Shown piece after piece: positions 39,696 through 48,171 of a DNA stretch of 55,098 nucleotides; positions within the stretch are counted from its first letter, which is position 1; each line of letters opens with the position of its first letter. This stretch comes from Bacteroidota bacterium (GTDB taxonomy: Bacteria; Bacteroidota; Bacteroidia; Bacteroidales; JAADJA01), in contig JAHLKX010000011.1 of NCBI GenBank assembly GCA_020444515.1, positions 92,862 through 147,959 of the forward strand, written 5' to 3'. Below the pieces are notes generated by a model. It worked only from the letters and a program-made list of their open reading frames with translations. It was not told where the DNA came from and did no database searches. Both the position numbers and the translations under genes were made by a program.

Positions 39696-42458
39696 GTGAT
39701 CATAAAAACCCGATTTATCTTGTTACTCCTGCTTGCCGGATGGATAAGCTTAATGCATGCGCAAACCATAACAATGCAGGATAAGGCACTGCGCCTCAAA
39801 GCATGGACAGACCGTATGGATGATGTCATTCTGCTTGATAAACTTCCCATTTTTTCTTTTATGATGAATGACAGAGTTTATTACTCAGATTCCCCTGACA
39901 TGCAATTTGAGGATTCCACCGGGACCTGGAATTTTAAGGGAATTTTACGATTTAACCTGAAGCGGGATACGGCCTCCCTGCAGGGCTCCAAAATGAACCT
40001 CCAGATACGGAATATTTCAAACGATACGGTAATCTTTGAAAACGTGGTCCCGTTCGGACAAAAACCGGGTCACATTTATATTACAGGGAAAGGTTCCTGG
40101 TCGCTGGCCCGCGCTTACCTGTTCAGACCCGGAAAAGAGCCGTTGGGGGTGATCCTTCCTGACAATGCATGGGAAATGGGTTATGGAGCGTTCAGAACGG
40201 AGGAAAATGTTTCACTGTGTGCCATTGCCAGGCGGACGGATGTTGACAATGCCCTTAAAAATCGGTATAAAACCCACGTGAATCCGGGAGGTTGGGTTAA
40301 GTATAATCTTTATTTTGACGATTATACCGGAGAATGGCAAAATGGATTGAAGCGGATGTTCCAGCAAAATTATCTCTATGACCTGGAAGAATTTAATGAC
40401 TCATTATACAAAAGGGAGGATCTGGAATGGATCCGCCACCGGTATTTTATGGTATTGCAAACAGCCTGGGATCACGAATTTTATGATCAACAAAATGGAG
40501 GTTATCGGTTTGATCAGTTCCTGGACAAATGTGAAGACCTTTGCGGAAAGCTTGATATTTATGGTCTCTGGCCCACCTGGCCTACCCTTGGCCTGGATCA
40601 GCGCAACCAGTGGGATCTGTATGAAGACCTGCCCGGTGGACTTCCAAAGTTGAATGAGCTTTCACAAAATGCCAAAGAACGGGGTACTGCTTTTTTTATC
40701 TCATACAATCCCTGGGATCAGAGCACACGCAAGGAAAACCATTACACAGGTATGGCAAAGCTCATCAAAGCCATTGATGCGGACGGAGTAGTTCTCGATA
40801 CCCGTGGAAAATCCTCCTGGGAACTTCAACATGCTGCCGATAGTGTCAAACCCGGTGTGATCATGTATTCCGAAGGGATGGCCATTACCAAAGATATGCC
40901 CGGAATTATTTCAGGGCGGGTACACGATGCCATTTTTATGCCGCCTCCCCTCAATCTGAACAAACTGATCCGTCCTGATTTTGCTATATTCAGGGTATGC
41001 CAGCTAAGCCAGGGAGAGATCAAACGAGAAGTCAATATATCACTTTTTAATGGTTATGGGGTGGAGCTGAATACCTTTGCTCCCGGACGTCCCGATTGGA
41101 TTGAGACGGAAATGACCTATCTGGGCAGGGCGGTCATGATCCTCCGCGAAAATACCTCGGTCTTTAACAGTTTCGACTGGACCCCGCTCATTCCAACCCT
41201 CGAAGACCATATCTGGGTAAATCGCTTTCCGGGAAAAAACAAAACCGTTTATACCATATACAGTCTCAAAACAGAAGGATTTGATGGTCCATTATTTATT
41301 GCACCACCAAAGAAAAACAGCCATTTTGTGAGCCTCTGGCACCATGAAGAACTGAGTCCCCTTACAGTGGATGGAAAGCAGTATATCCCGGTGACGACCG
41401 ATGGATTTAACAATGCATGGCTGGAAACCCGAAAAGAAAGCAATATCGATTGTATTGCAGAATTCCCCAGACTGCTGAAGCTAAAAAAGGAAAACAACCA
41501 ACTCACTCTTTCAGCTGAAAAAGGTGATGAAATCCGCATCTGGAAAGGTAATCCATCTTATCAAAACAGTTATAAATCTTTTGGAATTAAAGAGCAGGTT
41601 GTTAACATCTATGAGCAATTTGGTGTGGTTGAAGGCAAACTGGTGGTACAACTATTGGATAAAGAAGAGTTGATGGATGAAACAATCCTTAATTTGAAGC
41701 CCGGCACGCCACGCTTGATCAGTATGATTGAGCGAACCAATACCAAAGATGATGTTCCCGGCGATATGATCGAGATCCCCGCAACACGTTTTACCATGCA
41801 AAAGGAGATCAGTGAGAACTTCATCCCCTATCCGGAATATGATACCACCATCCAGTATGCCATACAGAAGTTCTATATTGATAAATACCCGGTGACCAAT
41901 AACCAGTTTTATGATTTCATCGAGTCGACCGGCTATCAACCCAAAGACACCGTTAACTACCTAAAACACTGGAAAGACGGGAAGTACCCGCGGGGTATGA
42001 AAAATTATCCCGTGGTGTTTATCAGTTACGAGGATGCACAGGCTTATGCCCAATGGGCCGGTAAGCGTCTTCCCACCGAGGCCGAGTGGCAATATGTGGC
42101 GCAGGGAAATGATGGAAGACTTTACCCCTGGGGCAACGAGATGGACTCCACCAAATGCAATGCTGCTACCGGAAGCATCACCCCGGTCAACCAGTATCCG
42201 GGTGGTGCCAGTCCCTTTGGTGTCATGGATCTTATTGGTAACGTTTGGCAGCTTACCAATGATCTGTACGACAACGGCAGTAACTATTTCATTATCATCC
42301 GTGGAGGCAGTTTTTATAATCCAACATCAAGCTGGTGGTATGTGAAAGGCGGGCCCCAACCGCTGAATAAAACCCAGATGTTACTGCGTGTTTCTCCGGG
42401 TTTCGAAAGGAATGCCACGGTGGGGTTCCGGTGTGCAATGGATGCCGGTTCGGAATAA
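39696..42458 (+). CDS. Glycoside hydrolase-like protein fused to an FGE-like (SUMF1) domain
   Basis: A 920-residue exported protein (signal peptide ending MHAQ; GTG start). The N-terminal ~230 residues look like a beta-sandwich. About 235-560 looks like a TIM barrel with candidate catalytic residues Asp367 (VVLDTRG) and Glu393 (YSEGM). After a beta-rich linker, ~690-918 is a formylglycine-generating-enzyme-like domain: FYIDKYPVTNNQFYDFI, RLPTEAEWQYVAQG, YPWGN, IGNVWQLTND, IIRGGSFY, VGFRCAMD. The Cys pair that defines active FGE is absent after RGGSFY, so the domain is probably structural or binding. The glycosidase substrate is unknown. A T9SS cargo gene follows after 24 nt. Confidence 0.78.
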   Translation: MIIKTRFILLLLLAGWISLMHAQTITMQDKALRLKAWTDRMDDVILLDKLPIFSFMMNDRVYYSDSPDMQFEDSTGTWNFKGILRFNLKRDTASLQGSKMNLQIRNISNDTVIFENVVPFGQKPGHIYITGKGSWSLARAYLFRPGKEPLGVILPDNAWEMGYGAFRTEENVSLCAIARRTDVDNALKNRYKTHVNPGGWVKYNLYFDDYTGEWQNGLKRMFQQNYLYDLEEFNDSLYKREDLEWIRHRYFMVLQTAWDHEFYDQQNGGYRFDQFLDKCEDLCGKLDIYGLWPTWPTLGLDQRNQWDLYEDLPGGLPKLNELSQNAKERGTAFFISYNPWDQSTRKENHYTGMAKLIKAIDADGVVLDTRGKSSWELQHAADSVKPGVIMYSEGMAITKDMPGIISGRVHDAIFMPPPLNLNKLIRPDFAIFRVCQLSQGEIKREVNISLFNGYGVELNTFAPGRPDWIETEMTYLGRAVMILRENTSVFNSFDWTPLIPTLEDHIWVNRFPGKNKTVYTIYSLKTEGFDGPLFIAPPKKNSHFVSLWHHEELSPLTVDGKQYIPVTTDGFNNAWLETRKESNIDCIAEFPRLLKLKKENNQLTLSAEKGDEIRIWKGNPSYQNSYKSFGIKEQVVNIYEQFGVVEGKLVVQLLDKEELMDETILNLKPGTPRLISMIERTNTKDDVPGDMIEIPATRFTMQKEISENFIPYPEYDTTIQYAIQKFYIDKYPVTNNQFYDFIESTGYQPKDTVNYLKHWKDGKYPRGMKNYPVVFISYEDAQAYAQWAGKRLPTEAEWQYVAQGNDGRLYPWGNEMDSTKCNAATGSITPVNQYPGGASPFGVMDLIGNVWQLTNDLYDNGSNYFIIIRGGSFYNPTSSWWYVKGGPQPLNKTQMLLRVSPGFERNATVGFRCAMDAGSE

Positions 42459-42482
42459 ATGTAAGTCCGATATTTTGTAGTC

Positions 42483-43754
42483 ATGAATAAAACCTTACTC
42501 TTATTGATCTTCGCTTTGCCCGGTCTTTCGATCCAGGCCTTTTCCCAGTGGGATTTCCTGGGATTGAGCAATATCCAATGCAACGAGGTAGCGGTATTTG
42601 AAAATACAATTTACCTTGGAACCGATCAGGGGATGTTCACGAAACCGGTTCAATCAAATGACACCCTGTGGACATCCATTGGATTGCAGGACCGTCCGGT
42701 CAATGATTTTATCATTTTCAGCCAGGATACACTTTTGGTAGCCACCGAATTATTTGTTTATCCAGAAGATTCAATTTCTCTATACCTCACTTACGACGGC
42801 GGGCTTAACTGGCTTCCCTATCAAAATGGATTTGGGGGAGCTTATCCAAGGTGTAATGAAATAAAACATGACCCCATACAACCAAACATTTTATTTGGCG
42901 TTTCAGGCGCTGCTGTTGCCAGGTCAGCAGACAAAGGGTTAAGCTGGGAGCTCATATACTCCGATTGGGGTATGGCAGCCATGTTCCATATCTTTTTGGT
43001 TGACTACAATTCGGGAGAGATTTGGGTGGGCGGACAAACAGTATATTTTGAAAACAAGATTATAAAATTTACCAATTACGGGGATCAATATGAGATCATG
43101 GACCCGGTTCCCAATTCAACCATCGCCTGTTTGTTAAAACATACTGAAAATCCGGATCAATTGCTGGCTGGCGGCGGTGGTGGAATATTTGCCAGCAGCG
43201 ACAATGGTGGGTCATGGGAACCCTGTGAAGTGATTGGGGATTTAATAACAGATATGGATGTAAGTCCTCAAAATCCCGATATAGTTTACGCTTCAGGTTA
43301 TTATGATGATAGTGCATCAGACCGGCTTTTTTGCAGCATCAGCACGAATTTTGGAACTTCCTGGAATTCGGTTTTCTACAATGATATAACACATGACTAT
43401 TTCGCCCATTCAATGGACGTTTATGAGGGTTCATCCTATGATAAAATTTATATAACTACGAATCATGGTGTTTATGTTTATAAAAACACCAACTTAAACA
43501 GAGTAGCGCATTTTATTGATCAGAACATCCAAATTTTCCCCAATCCGGCTTTTGATCAGGTACATATCACTTCCGGATCTCCGATAGAACAGTTAAAAAT
43601 CTTCGATATATCGGGTAGGGAACATTCCCTCGTTTCGGTGTATTTATCCCATCAAACCTGCCAAATGGATATCCGGTCATTGAATTCGGGCATTTATATC
43701 GTCAGGATTGACATTTCCAATCATTCGATGTTCCATAAATTGATCAAAAAATAA
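42483..43754 (+). CDS. T9SS-secreted Asp-box/BNR beta-propeller protein
   Basis: A 423-residue exported protein with a signal peptide (ends AFSQ). Residues ~25-340 form a propeller of the sortilin/YCF48 kind, with Asp-box turns such as LTYDGGLNW, RSADKGLSW and ASSDNGGSW. The last ~75 residues are a type A T9SS sorting domain (IQIFPNPAFDQVHI, RSLNSGIYIVRI, HKLIKK). It should be delivered to the cell surface or released. The propeller suggests binding or hydrolysis of a polymer, but no catalytic signature is visible. It lies 24 nt after the glycosidase/FGE-like gene and may be co-transcribed. Confidence 0.85.
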   Translation: MNKTLLLLIFALPGLSIQAFSQWDFLGLSNIQCNEVAVFENTIYLGTDQGMFTKPVQSNDTLWTSIGLQDRPVNDFIIFSQDTLLVATELFVYPEDSISLYLTYDGGLNWLPYQNGFGGAYPRCNEIKHDPIQPNILFGVSGAAVARSADKGLSWELIYSDWGMAAMFHIFLVDYNSGEIWVGGQTVYFENKIIKFTNYGDQYEIMDPVPNSTIACLLKHTENPDQLLAGGGGGIFASSDNGGSWEPCEVIGDLITDMDVSPQNPDIVYASGYYDDSASDRLFCSISTNFGTSWNSVFYNDITHDYFAHSMDVYEGSSYDKIYITTNHGVYVYKNTNLNRVAHFIDQNIQIFPNPAFDQVHITSGSPIEQLKIFDISGREHSLVSVYLSHQTCQMDIRSLNSGIYIVRIDISNHSMFHKLIKK

Positions 43755-43789
43755 GTTCATCAGCTGATATAGATATTTGTAATATTTCA

Positions 43790-43797
43790 TATCTTTG
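43790..43797 (+). promoter_or_regulatory. -7 promoter element upstream of the hypD activase
   Basis: TATCTTTG (TAnnTTTG) precedes a ~230-nt leader before the activase ATG at 44032. The leader is long for this window. It contains a 24-codon frame (43817-43891) and a short palindromic tract TTCAAACTTTGAA near 43989. Confidence 0.6.
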
Positions 43798-44031
43798 TTT
43801 GATTAATATCTACATCATGACCCTTCATTTCATTGATTTGAAAATGTATGACCACACCGGCCGAAAGCTCTTTGAATGCTGGATTTGGTAGATTTGTTTC
43901 CCGACTTCCTTTCTTTGATTTTAAAATTTCACCTTCGATGATTTCATTGTTCTGGTTGGTATGATTTAATCCCTATGGCGAACTCAACTTCAAACTTTGA
44001 ACTTCGAACATCGAACCAAATACTTCACCTT

Positions 44032-44796
44032 ATGCAATCTAAAGGCAACATCTTCAACATCCAGCATTTTTCGGTTCATGACGGGCCAGGCATCCGCACG
44101 ACTGTATTTTTCAAAGGTTGTCCACTGGCCTGCTGGTGGTGTCACAATCCTGAGGGGAGGGGTTCAGAGATCGAAGTGATGAATGGCAAGACCATTGGCC
44201 GGACTGTGGATGCTGATGAACTGTTGGAAGAGATCCTAAAAGACAGGATTTTTTATGATGAATCCGGGGGTGGCGTCACCTTCTCGGGGGGAGAACCCCT
44301 GGCGCAACCTGCATTTCTGAAAGAGATGCTTGTACGCTGCCGGAAACATGGAATCCATACGGCCATTGACACCTCCGGATACGTGAGCAAGGCCAGTCTG
44401 AGACAGGTGTTGCCCTTCACCGACCTGTTCCTGTTTGACCTGAAGATCATGGATCCGGTTAAACATCTGCGGTATACCGATGTCTCCAATGTTGAGATCA
44501 TCGACAACCTGCAATACCTGCTATCCAAAAAGGCCAGGGTCATTGTCCGGGTGCCGGTCATTCCTGAAATAACCTTTACTGCTGAAAATTTAAATCAAAT
44601 CGCCACCTATCTTAAACAATTTGATCCTGTACCTGAAGTGAACCTGCTTCCTTTCCATCGCATCGGTGAAGGCAAATACAACCGGTACAATATTCGATAT
44701 AAATTGAACCATAAAAAGGAACCAAAACAGGAAGATCTCGTATTGCAAATATCTGCTTTTGAGAAAGCGGGTATTCCGGCAAAAATAGGGGGCTAA
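44032..44796 (+). CDS. Glycyl radical enzyme activase (radical SAM), HypD-activating
   Basis: A 254-residue radical SAM enzyme that cleaves S-adenosylmethionine to place a radical on the glycine of its partner enzyme. The cluster motif is CPLACWWC (Cys30, Cys34, Cys37), preceded by FSVHDGPGIRTTVFFKG, the activase signature. TFSGGEPLAQP and DTSGY contact SAM. It lacks the extra ferredoxin-like insertion found in many activases, so it is of the short, pyruvate formate-lyase activase length. The frame is open 19 codons upstream, but that part is a repetitive leader. It lies 33 nt before the dehydratase gene, so the two form a matched pair. Confidence 0.92.
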   Translation: MQSKGNIFNIQHFSVHDGPGIRTTVFFKGCPLACWWCHNPEGRGSEIEVMNGKTIGRTVDADELLEEILKDRIFYDESGGGVTFSGGEPLAQPAFLKEMLVRCRKHGIHTAIDTSGYVSKASLRQVLPFTDLFLFDLKIMDPVKHLRYTDVSNVEIIDNLQYLLSKKARVIVRVPVIPEITFTAENLNQIATYLKQFDPVPEVNLLPFHRIGEGKYNRYNIRYKLNHKKEPKQEDLVLQISAFEKAGIPAKIGG

Positions 44797-44829
44797 TCAT
44801 TTTCTTTCACAACAATCAATGAACAGACT

Positions 44830-47190
44830 ATGTTAACACGCGTCGCCAAACTCCGCCAGCAAAGCACTGAAAAAAAACCAACAATCTCTGCCGAAAGAGC
44901 CTTACTTGTAACAGAAATCTACAGCGATCCTGCCATGCAAAAAGTGAGCATACCGGTAAAACGGGCCATGACCTTCAGGCACATCCTGGCGCATAAAAAT
45001 ATTTGCATCAATCCGGGAGAACTGATCGTTGGAGAACGGGGTCCTGAACCTCAGGCCTGCCCCACCTATCCTGAAATTTGTCTCCATTCCCTGCAAGATC
45101 TGGAGATCCTGAAAAACAGGGAAAAAATACCCTTCGATTCCGATGAGGAAACCCAATCCATCTATGCCGAGAAGATCATTCCGTTTTGGGAAGGGAAGTC
45201 GGTAAGGGATGAGATGTTCCGTCAGTTGCCACAGGAATGGAAAGATGCCTATGAAGCGGGCGTTTTTACTGAATTCATGGAACAGCGACCACCCGGTCAC
45301 ACCGTCCTCGACGACAAGATCTATCATAAGGGTATGCTCGATTTTATCCGGGAGATCGAAACCGCGATGAAATCTTTTGAGCAATCGGGAGCAACAGCAA
45401 AAGTTGAGGAACTGAAAGGGATGAAAATTGCGGCTGAGGCCATCATCAATTATGCTACACACCATGCGGAAAAGCTGGAAACACTTGCTAATTTTGAAAA
45501 GGATGTCGCACGCAAAATGGAACTGGAAAAAATGGCCCGGATTTGTCGCAAAGTACCGGCCCATAAACCCGACACCTTCTGGGAAGCCCTTCAATATTAC
45601 TGGTTTGTTCATGTGGGTGTCATCACGGAAGTCAACCCCTGGGACTCCTTCAATCCGGGGCGGCTCGACCAGCACCTGATGCCTTTTTATGAAAAAGGGC
45701 TGGCCGAAGGAACCCTCACCCGTGAGCGGGCCAAAGAGATCCTGCAAAGTTTCTGGATCAAATTCAACAATCATCCTGCCCCTCCAAAGATTGGGGTAAC
45801 GGCCAAAGAAAGCAATACCTATACCGATTTTGCCCTGATCAACCTGGGGGGTGTAAGATCCGATGGATCGGATGCTGTTAACGAAATGACCTATTTATTG
45901 CTGGATGTAATTGAAGAGATGCGCCTGTTACAGCCCAGCTCCATGGTCCAGGTGAGCAAAAAAAATCCTGACCAGTACATCCGTCGGTTTTTAGAGATCA
46001 CCAAAACAGGCTATGGTCAGCCTTCAGTATTTAATACCGATGCCATCATACAGGAGATGCTGCGGGTTGGTAAATCCCTTGCTGATGCCCGCGACGGTGG
46101 GGCGAGCGGTTGTGTTGAAACGGGAGCTTTTGGGAAGGAAGCCTATATCCTGACCGGCTATTTTAACATTCCCAAGGTGCTGGAAATCACCCTGAACAAT
46201 GGGATCGACCCGAAAACGGGTAAAGAGATCGGACTGCGCACCGGCGATCCCGTTCACTATAAACATTTCAATGAACTGATGCAGGCCTTTGAAAAACAAA
46301 TGAACCATTTTATCGACATCAAGATCAATGGGAACAACATCATCGATTGCATTTATGCCAGGATGATGCCAGTGCCCTTCCTGTCGGTTCTGATCAGTGA
46401 TTGCATTCAAAATGGCAAAGACTACCATGATGGTGGCGCTCGCTACAACACCAGCTATATACAGGGCGTCGGAATGGGAAGCATCTCCGATGAACTGGCT
46501 GCATTGAAATACCATATCTTCGATAAAAAGACCATCTCCATGGAGGGTCTGCTCCATGCATTGCAAAACGATTTCAAGGATTTTGAAGAGTTTCATAAAA
46601 TCCTGATCAATGATACACCCAAGTATGGCAATGACAATGACTATGCAGATGATCTCACCCGCGCTGTTTTTGAGATCTATTTCAGGGCCATTGATGGAAA
46701 ACCTACCGCCCGCGGTGGTGTTCACCGGGTGAACCTGCTACCCACCACCTGCCATGTTTATTTTGGCAGTGTCACGGGGGCCATGCCCGACGGAAGGAAG
46801 GCCTGGACACCCTTATCCGAAGGCATTTCACCAGTGCAGGGAGCCGACCGAAAAGGGCCGACTGCCGTGATCAAATCGGCAGCGAAGATCGACCATATAC
46901 GAACGGGCGGCACATTGCTCAACCAAAAATTTACCCCTTCATTCATGCAGGATGAAAAAGGAATTACAGCGGTATTGCACCTGATCCGAAGCTACTTTCG
47001 CCTTGATGGCCATCACATCCAGTTCAATGTGGTGAAGGCCGATACCCTGCGGAAAGCTCAACAGGAACCGGAAAAATACCGCGATCTGATTGTACGGGTA
47101 GCCGGCTATAGCGATTATTTTGTTGATCTGACCGATGCCCTGCAGGAGGAAATCATCCTGCGAACAGAGCAAATGAATGGGATCGATTAA
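44830..47190 (+). CDS. hypD: trans-4-hydroxy-L-proline dehydratase (glycyl radical enzyme)
   Basis: A 786-residue glycyl radical enzyme. The radical site is Gly759 in RVAGYSD near the C-terminus; the thiyl Cys428 and base Glu430 are in SGCVETGAFGKEAY. That form, and SSMVQVSKKNP, TEFMEQRPPGHT and YGNDNDYAD, match HypD, which dehydrates trans-4-hydroxyproline to pyrroline-5-carboxylate, rather than pyruvate formate-lyase, choline lyase or glycerol dehydratase. P5C would be reduced to proline by ProC, which is not encoded nearby. Its activase lies directly upstream. Hydroxyproline comes from collagen or plant cell-wall proteins. A nested inverted repeat follows the stop. Identity rests on remembered family motifs and needs alignment. 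Confidence 0.88.
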   Translation: MLTRVAKLRQQSTEKKPTISAERALLVTEIYSDPAMQKVSIPVKRAMTFRHILAHKNICINPGELIVGERGPEPQACPTYPEICLHSLQDLEILKNREKIPFDSDEETQSIYAEKIIPFWEGKSVRDEMFRQLPQEWKDAYEAGVFTEFMEQRPPGHTVLDDKIYHKGMLDFIREIETAMKSFEQSGATAKVEELKGMKIAAEAIINYATHHAEKLETLANFEKDVARKMELEKMARICRKVPAHKPDTFWEALQYYWFVHVGVITEVNPWDSFNPGRLDQHLMPFYEKGLAEGTLTRERAKEILQSFWIKFNNHPAPPKIGVTAKESNTYTDFALINLGGVRSDGSDAVNEMTYLLLDVIEEMRLLQPSSMVQVSKKNPDQYIRRFLEITKTGYGQPSVFNTDAIIQEMLRVGKSLADARDGGASGCVETGAFGKEAYILTGYFNIPKVLEITLNNGIDPKTGKEIGLRTGDPVHYKHFNELMQAFEKQMNHFIDIKINGNNIIDCIYARMMPVPFLSVLISDCIQNGKDYHDGGARYNTSYIQGVGMGSISDELAALKYHIFDKKTISMEGLLHALQNDFKDFEEFHKILINDTPKYGNDNDYADDLTRAVFEIYFRAIDGKPTARGGVHRVNLLPTTCHVYFGSVTGAMPDGRKAWTPLSEGISPVQGADRKGPTAVIKSAAKIDHIRTGGTLLNQKFTPSFMQDEKGITAVLHLIRSYFRLDGHHIQFNVVKADTLRKAQQEPEKYRDLIVRVAGYSDYFVDLTDALQEEIILRTEQMNGID

Positions 47191-47275
47191 AAAAAGTCAA
47201 AAGCCGGTGGGAGTTTAAATCCAATAATAGCCTAAATTATTGCTCAAATGCACAAGCAGTTTACCGGCTTTTGAC
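47190..47275 (-). terminator. Nested inverted repeat between convergent genes, terminator-like on the minus strand
   Basis: GTCAAAAGCCGGT (47196-47208) and ACCGGCTTTTGAC (47263-47275) are perfect 13-bp arms 54 nt apart. Inside, CAATAAT (47222-47228) and ATTATTG (47236-47242) form a second perfect stem. On the minus strand the outer stem is followed by seven T residues, fitting termination of the gene ending at 47286. On the plus strand there is no T tract, so the function for hypD is unclear. Confidence 0.6.
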
Positions 47276-47285
47276 AAATCATACT

Positions 47286-48029
47286 CTAAAATCCGTTATT
47301 GTAATAAGCGAAAGCATCCACCAGTTCTGATTCTATCTTTAATTTGTTATTGCTCTCTTTTAAGTATGATTTTATGGCAGGCGCGTTCTCCGAAAAAAGT
47401 TCTAAAATCTCCTTCCTCTTTTCAGGTAATTTTATAGCGTTTTCACCCGGATAGGCGTATAAATAAGTTTTTTCAAGATGATAGGTTTTATCCGCTTCCA
47501 ATGCAGGACCTTGTTTCCTTTCCTTCGAAACATAACGGATGCATCGATAAACCAACAGGCGCAACCTGCCCTCTGATAGCACCTCAAGGTAACCTGATTT
47601 TACGACATCATGGCAAATAAAGGTGTCGAAAACAAAGGTGCGGTCATCAATCTGAATGGCATCGATGGTTGTCGGATCGCCAATGGCAGCCGTATCCCCT
47701 TCCAGCACAAATTCGATCTGCTGATAGTATATATTGTAACGCATGGGGACTTCTTCATACATGGCTCCACCTCTTATTTTGATGGTTCCGGGTTCCCAAT
47801 CGCGTTGAAGATACATCTGACATTCCTCGCCCAGATCTTCACTGGTGGTGTTCAATCCGGCCGAGGCATTGGAGGCATTACCGGCACTGGAAGCATTGTA
47901 TACCCCCACCGGTCGATTGAAGTTTTTGTCTTTGCTGAGCTGCGGCGGTTCGAGTTGCCCCTGCGACTCAAAGATAAGCAGCAGGCTAATTACAGAGACG
48001 GCAGCAATCCCTTTCAAATAGGTTTTCAT
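47286..48029 (-). CDS. Exported protein of unknown function
   Basis: A 247-residue protein with a signal peptide (ends ESQGQ). A low-complexity Asn/Ala/Ser-rich linker (ASSAGNASNASAG) spans about 46-60. A ~150-residue mixed alpha/beta domain follows, with EVPMRYNIYYQQIEFV, a pattern seen in uncharacterised Bacteroidota proteins. It carries three cysteines (CQMYL, FICHD, YRCIR). No family is recognised. It is convergent with hypD across the nested inverted repeat. Confidence 0.7.
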   Translation of the reverse strand: MKTYLKGIAAVSVISLLLIFESQGQLEPPQLSKDKNFNRPVGVYNASSAGNASNASAGLNTTSEDLGEECQMYLQRDWEPGTIKIRGGAMYEEVPMRYNIYYQQIEFVLEGDTAAIGDPTTIDAIQIDDRTFVFDTFICHDVVKSGYLEVLSEGRLRLLVYRCIRYVSKERKQGPALEADKTYHLEKTYLYAYPGENAIKLPEKRKEILELFSENAPAIKSYLKESNNKLKIESELVDAFAYYNNGF

Positions 48030-48171
48030 GGTACGATGTTGTTTTATGGTTTAAAGCCCTGAAGTTAAGAAATTTAAGATCAAAAGTCAAGTTTTAATGA
48101 TGCTATTTTCCAACGTTTAGCAACAGAAGCGAACCAGATTTTGATTATTTTGGTGCGAAATTCCAGTACTC

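Noticed and set aside
41764..42455. Sulfatase-activating formylglycine-generating enzyme
   Set aside because: The domain lacks the active-site cysteine pair and is fused to an exported glycosidase-like protein, so it is unlikely to mature the sulfatases.
30753..44796. A complete AmmeMemoRadiSam system
   Set aside because: The only radical SAM gene in the window is the glycyl radical activase at 44032, 12 kb away and clearly paired with hypD.
44902..45774. A 290-codon open frame antisense to hypD
   Set aside because: It lies wholly within hypD, has no family features, and reflects codon bias of the sense gene. Similar long antisense frames at 46024-46725, 50887-51501 and 1481-1897 were dropped for the same reason.
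44830..47190. Pyruvate formate-lyase
   Set aside because: The single Cys in SGCVETG with a following Glu, and the overall sequence, fit hydroxyproline dehydratase; pyruvate formate-lyase has adjacent cysteines.
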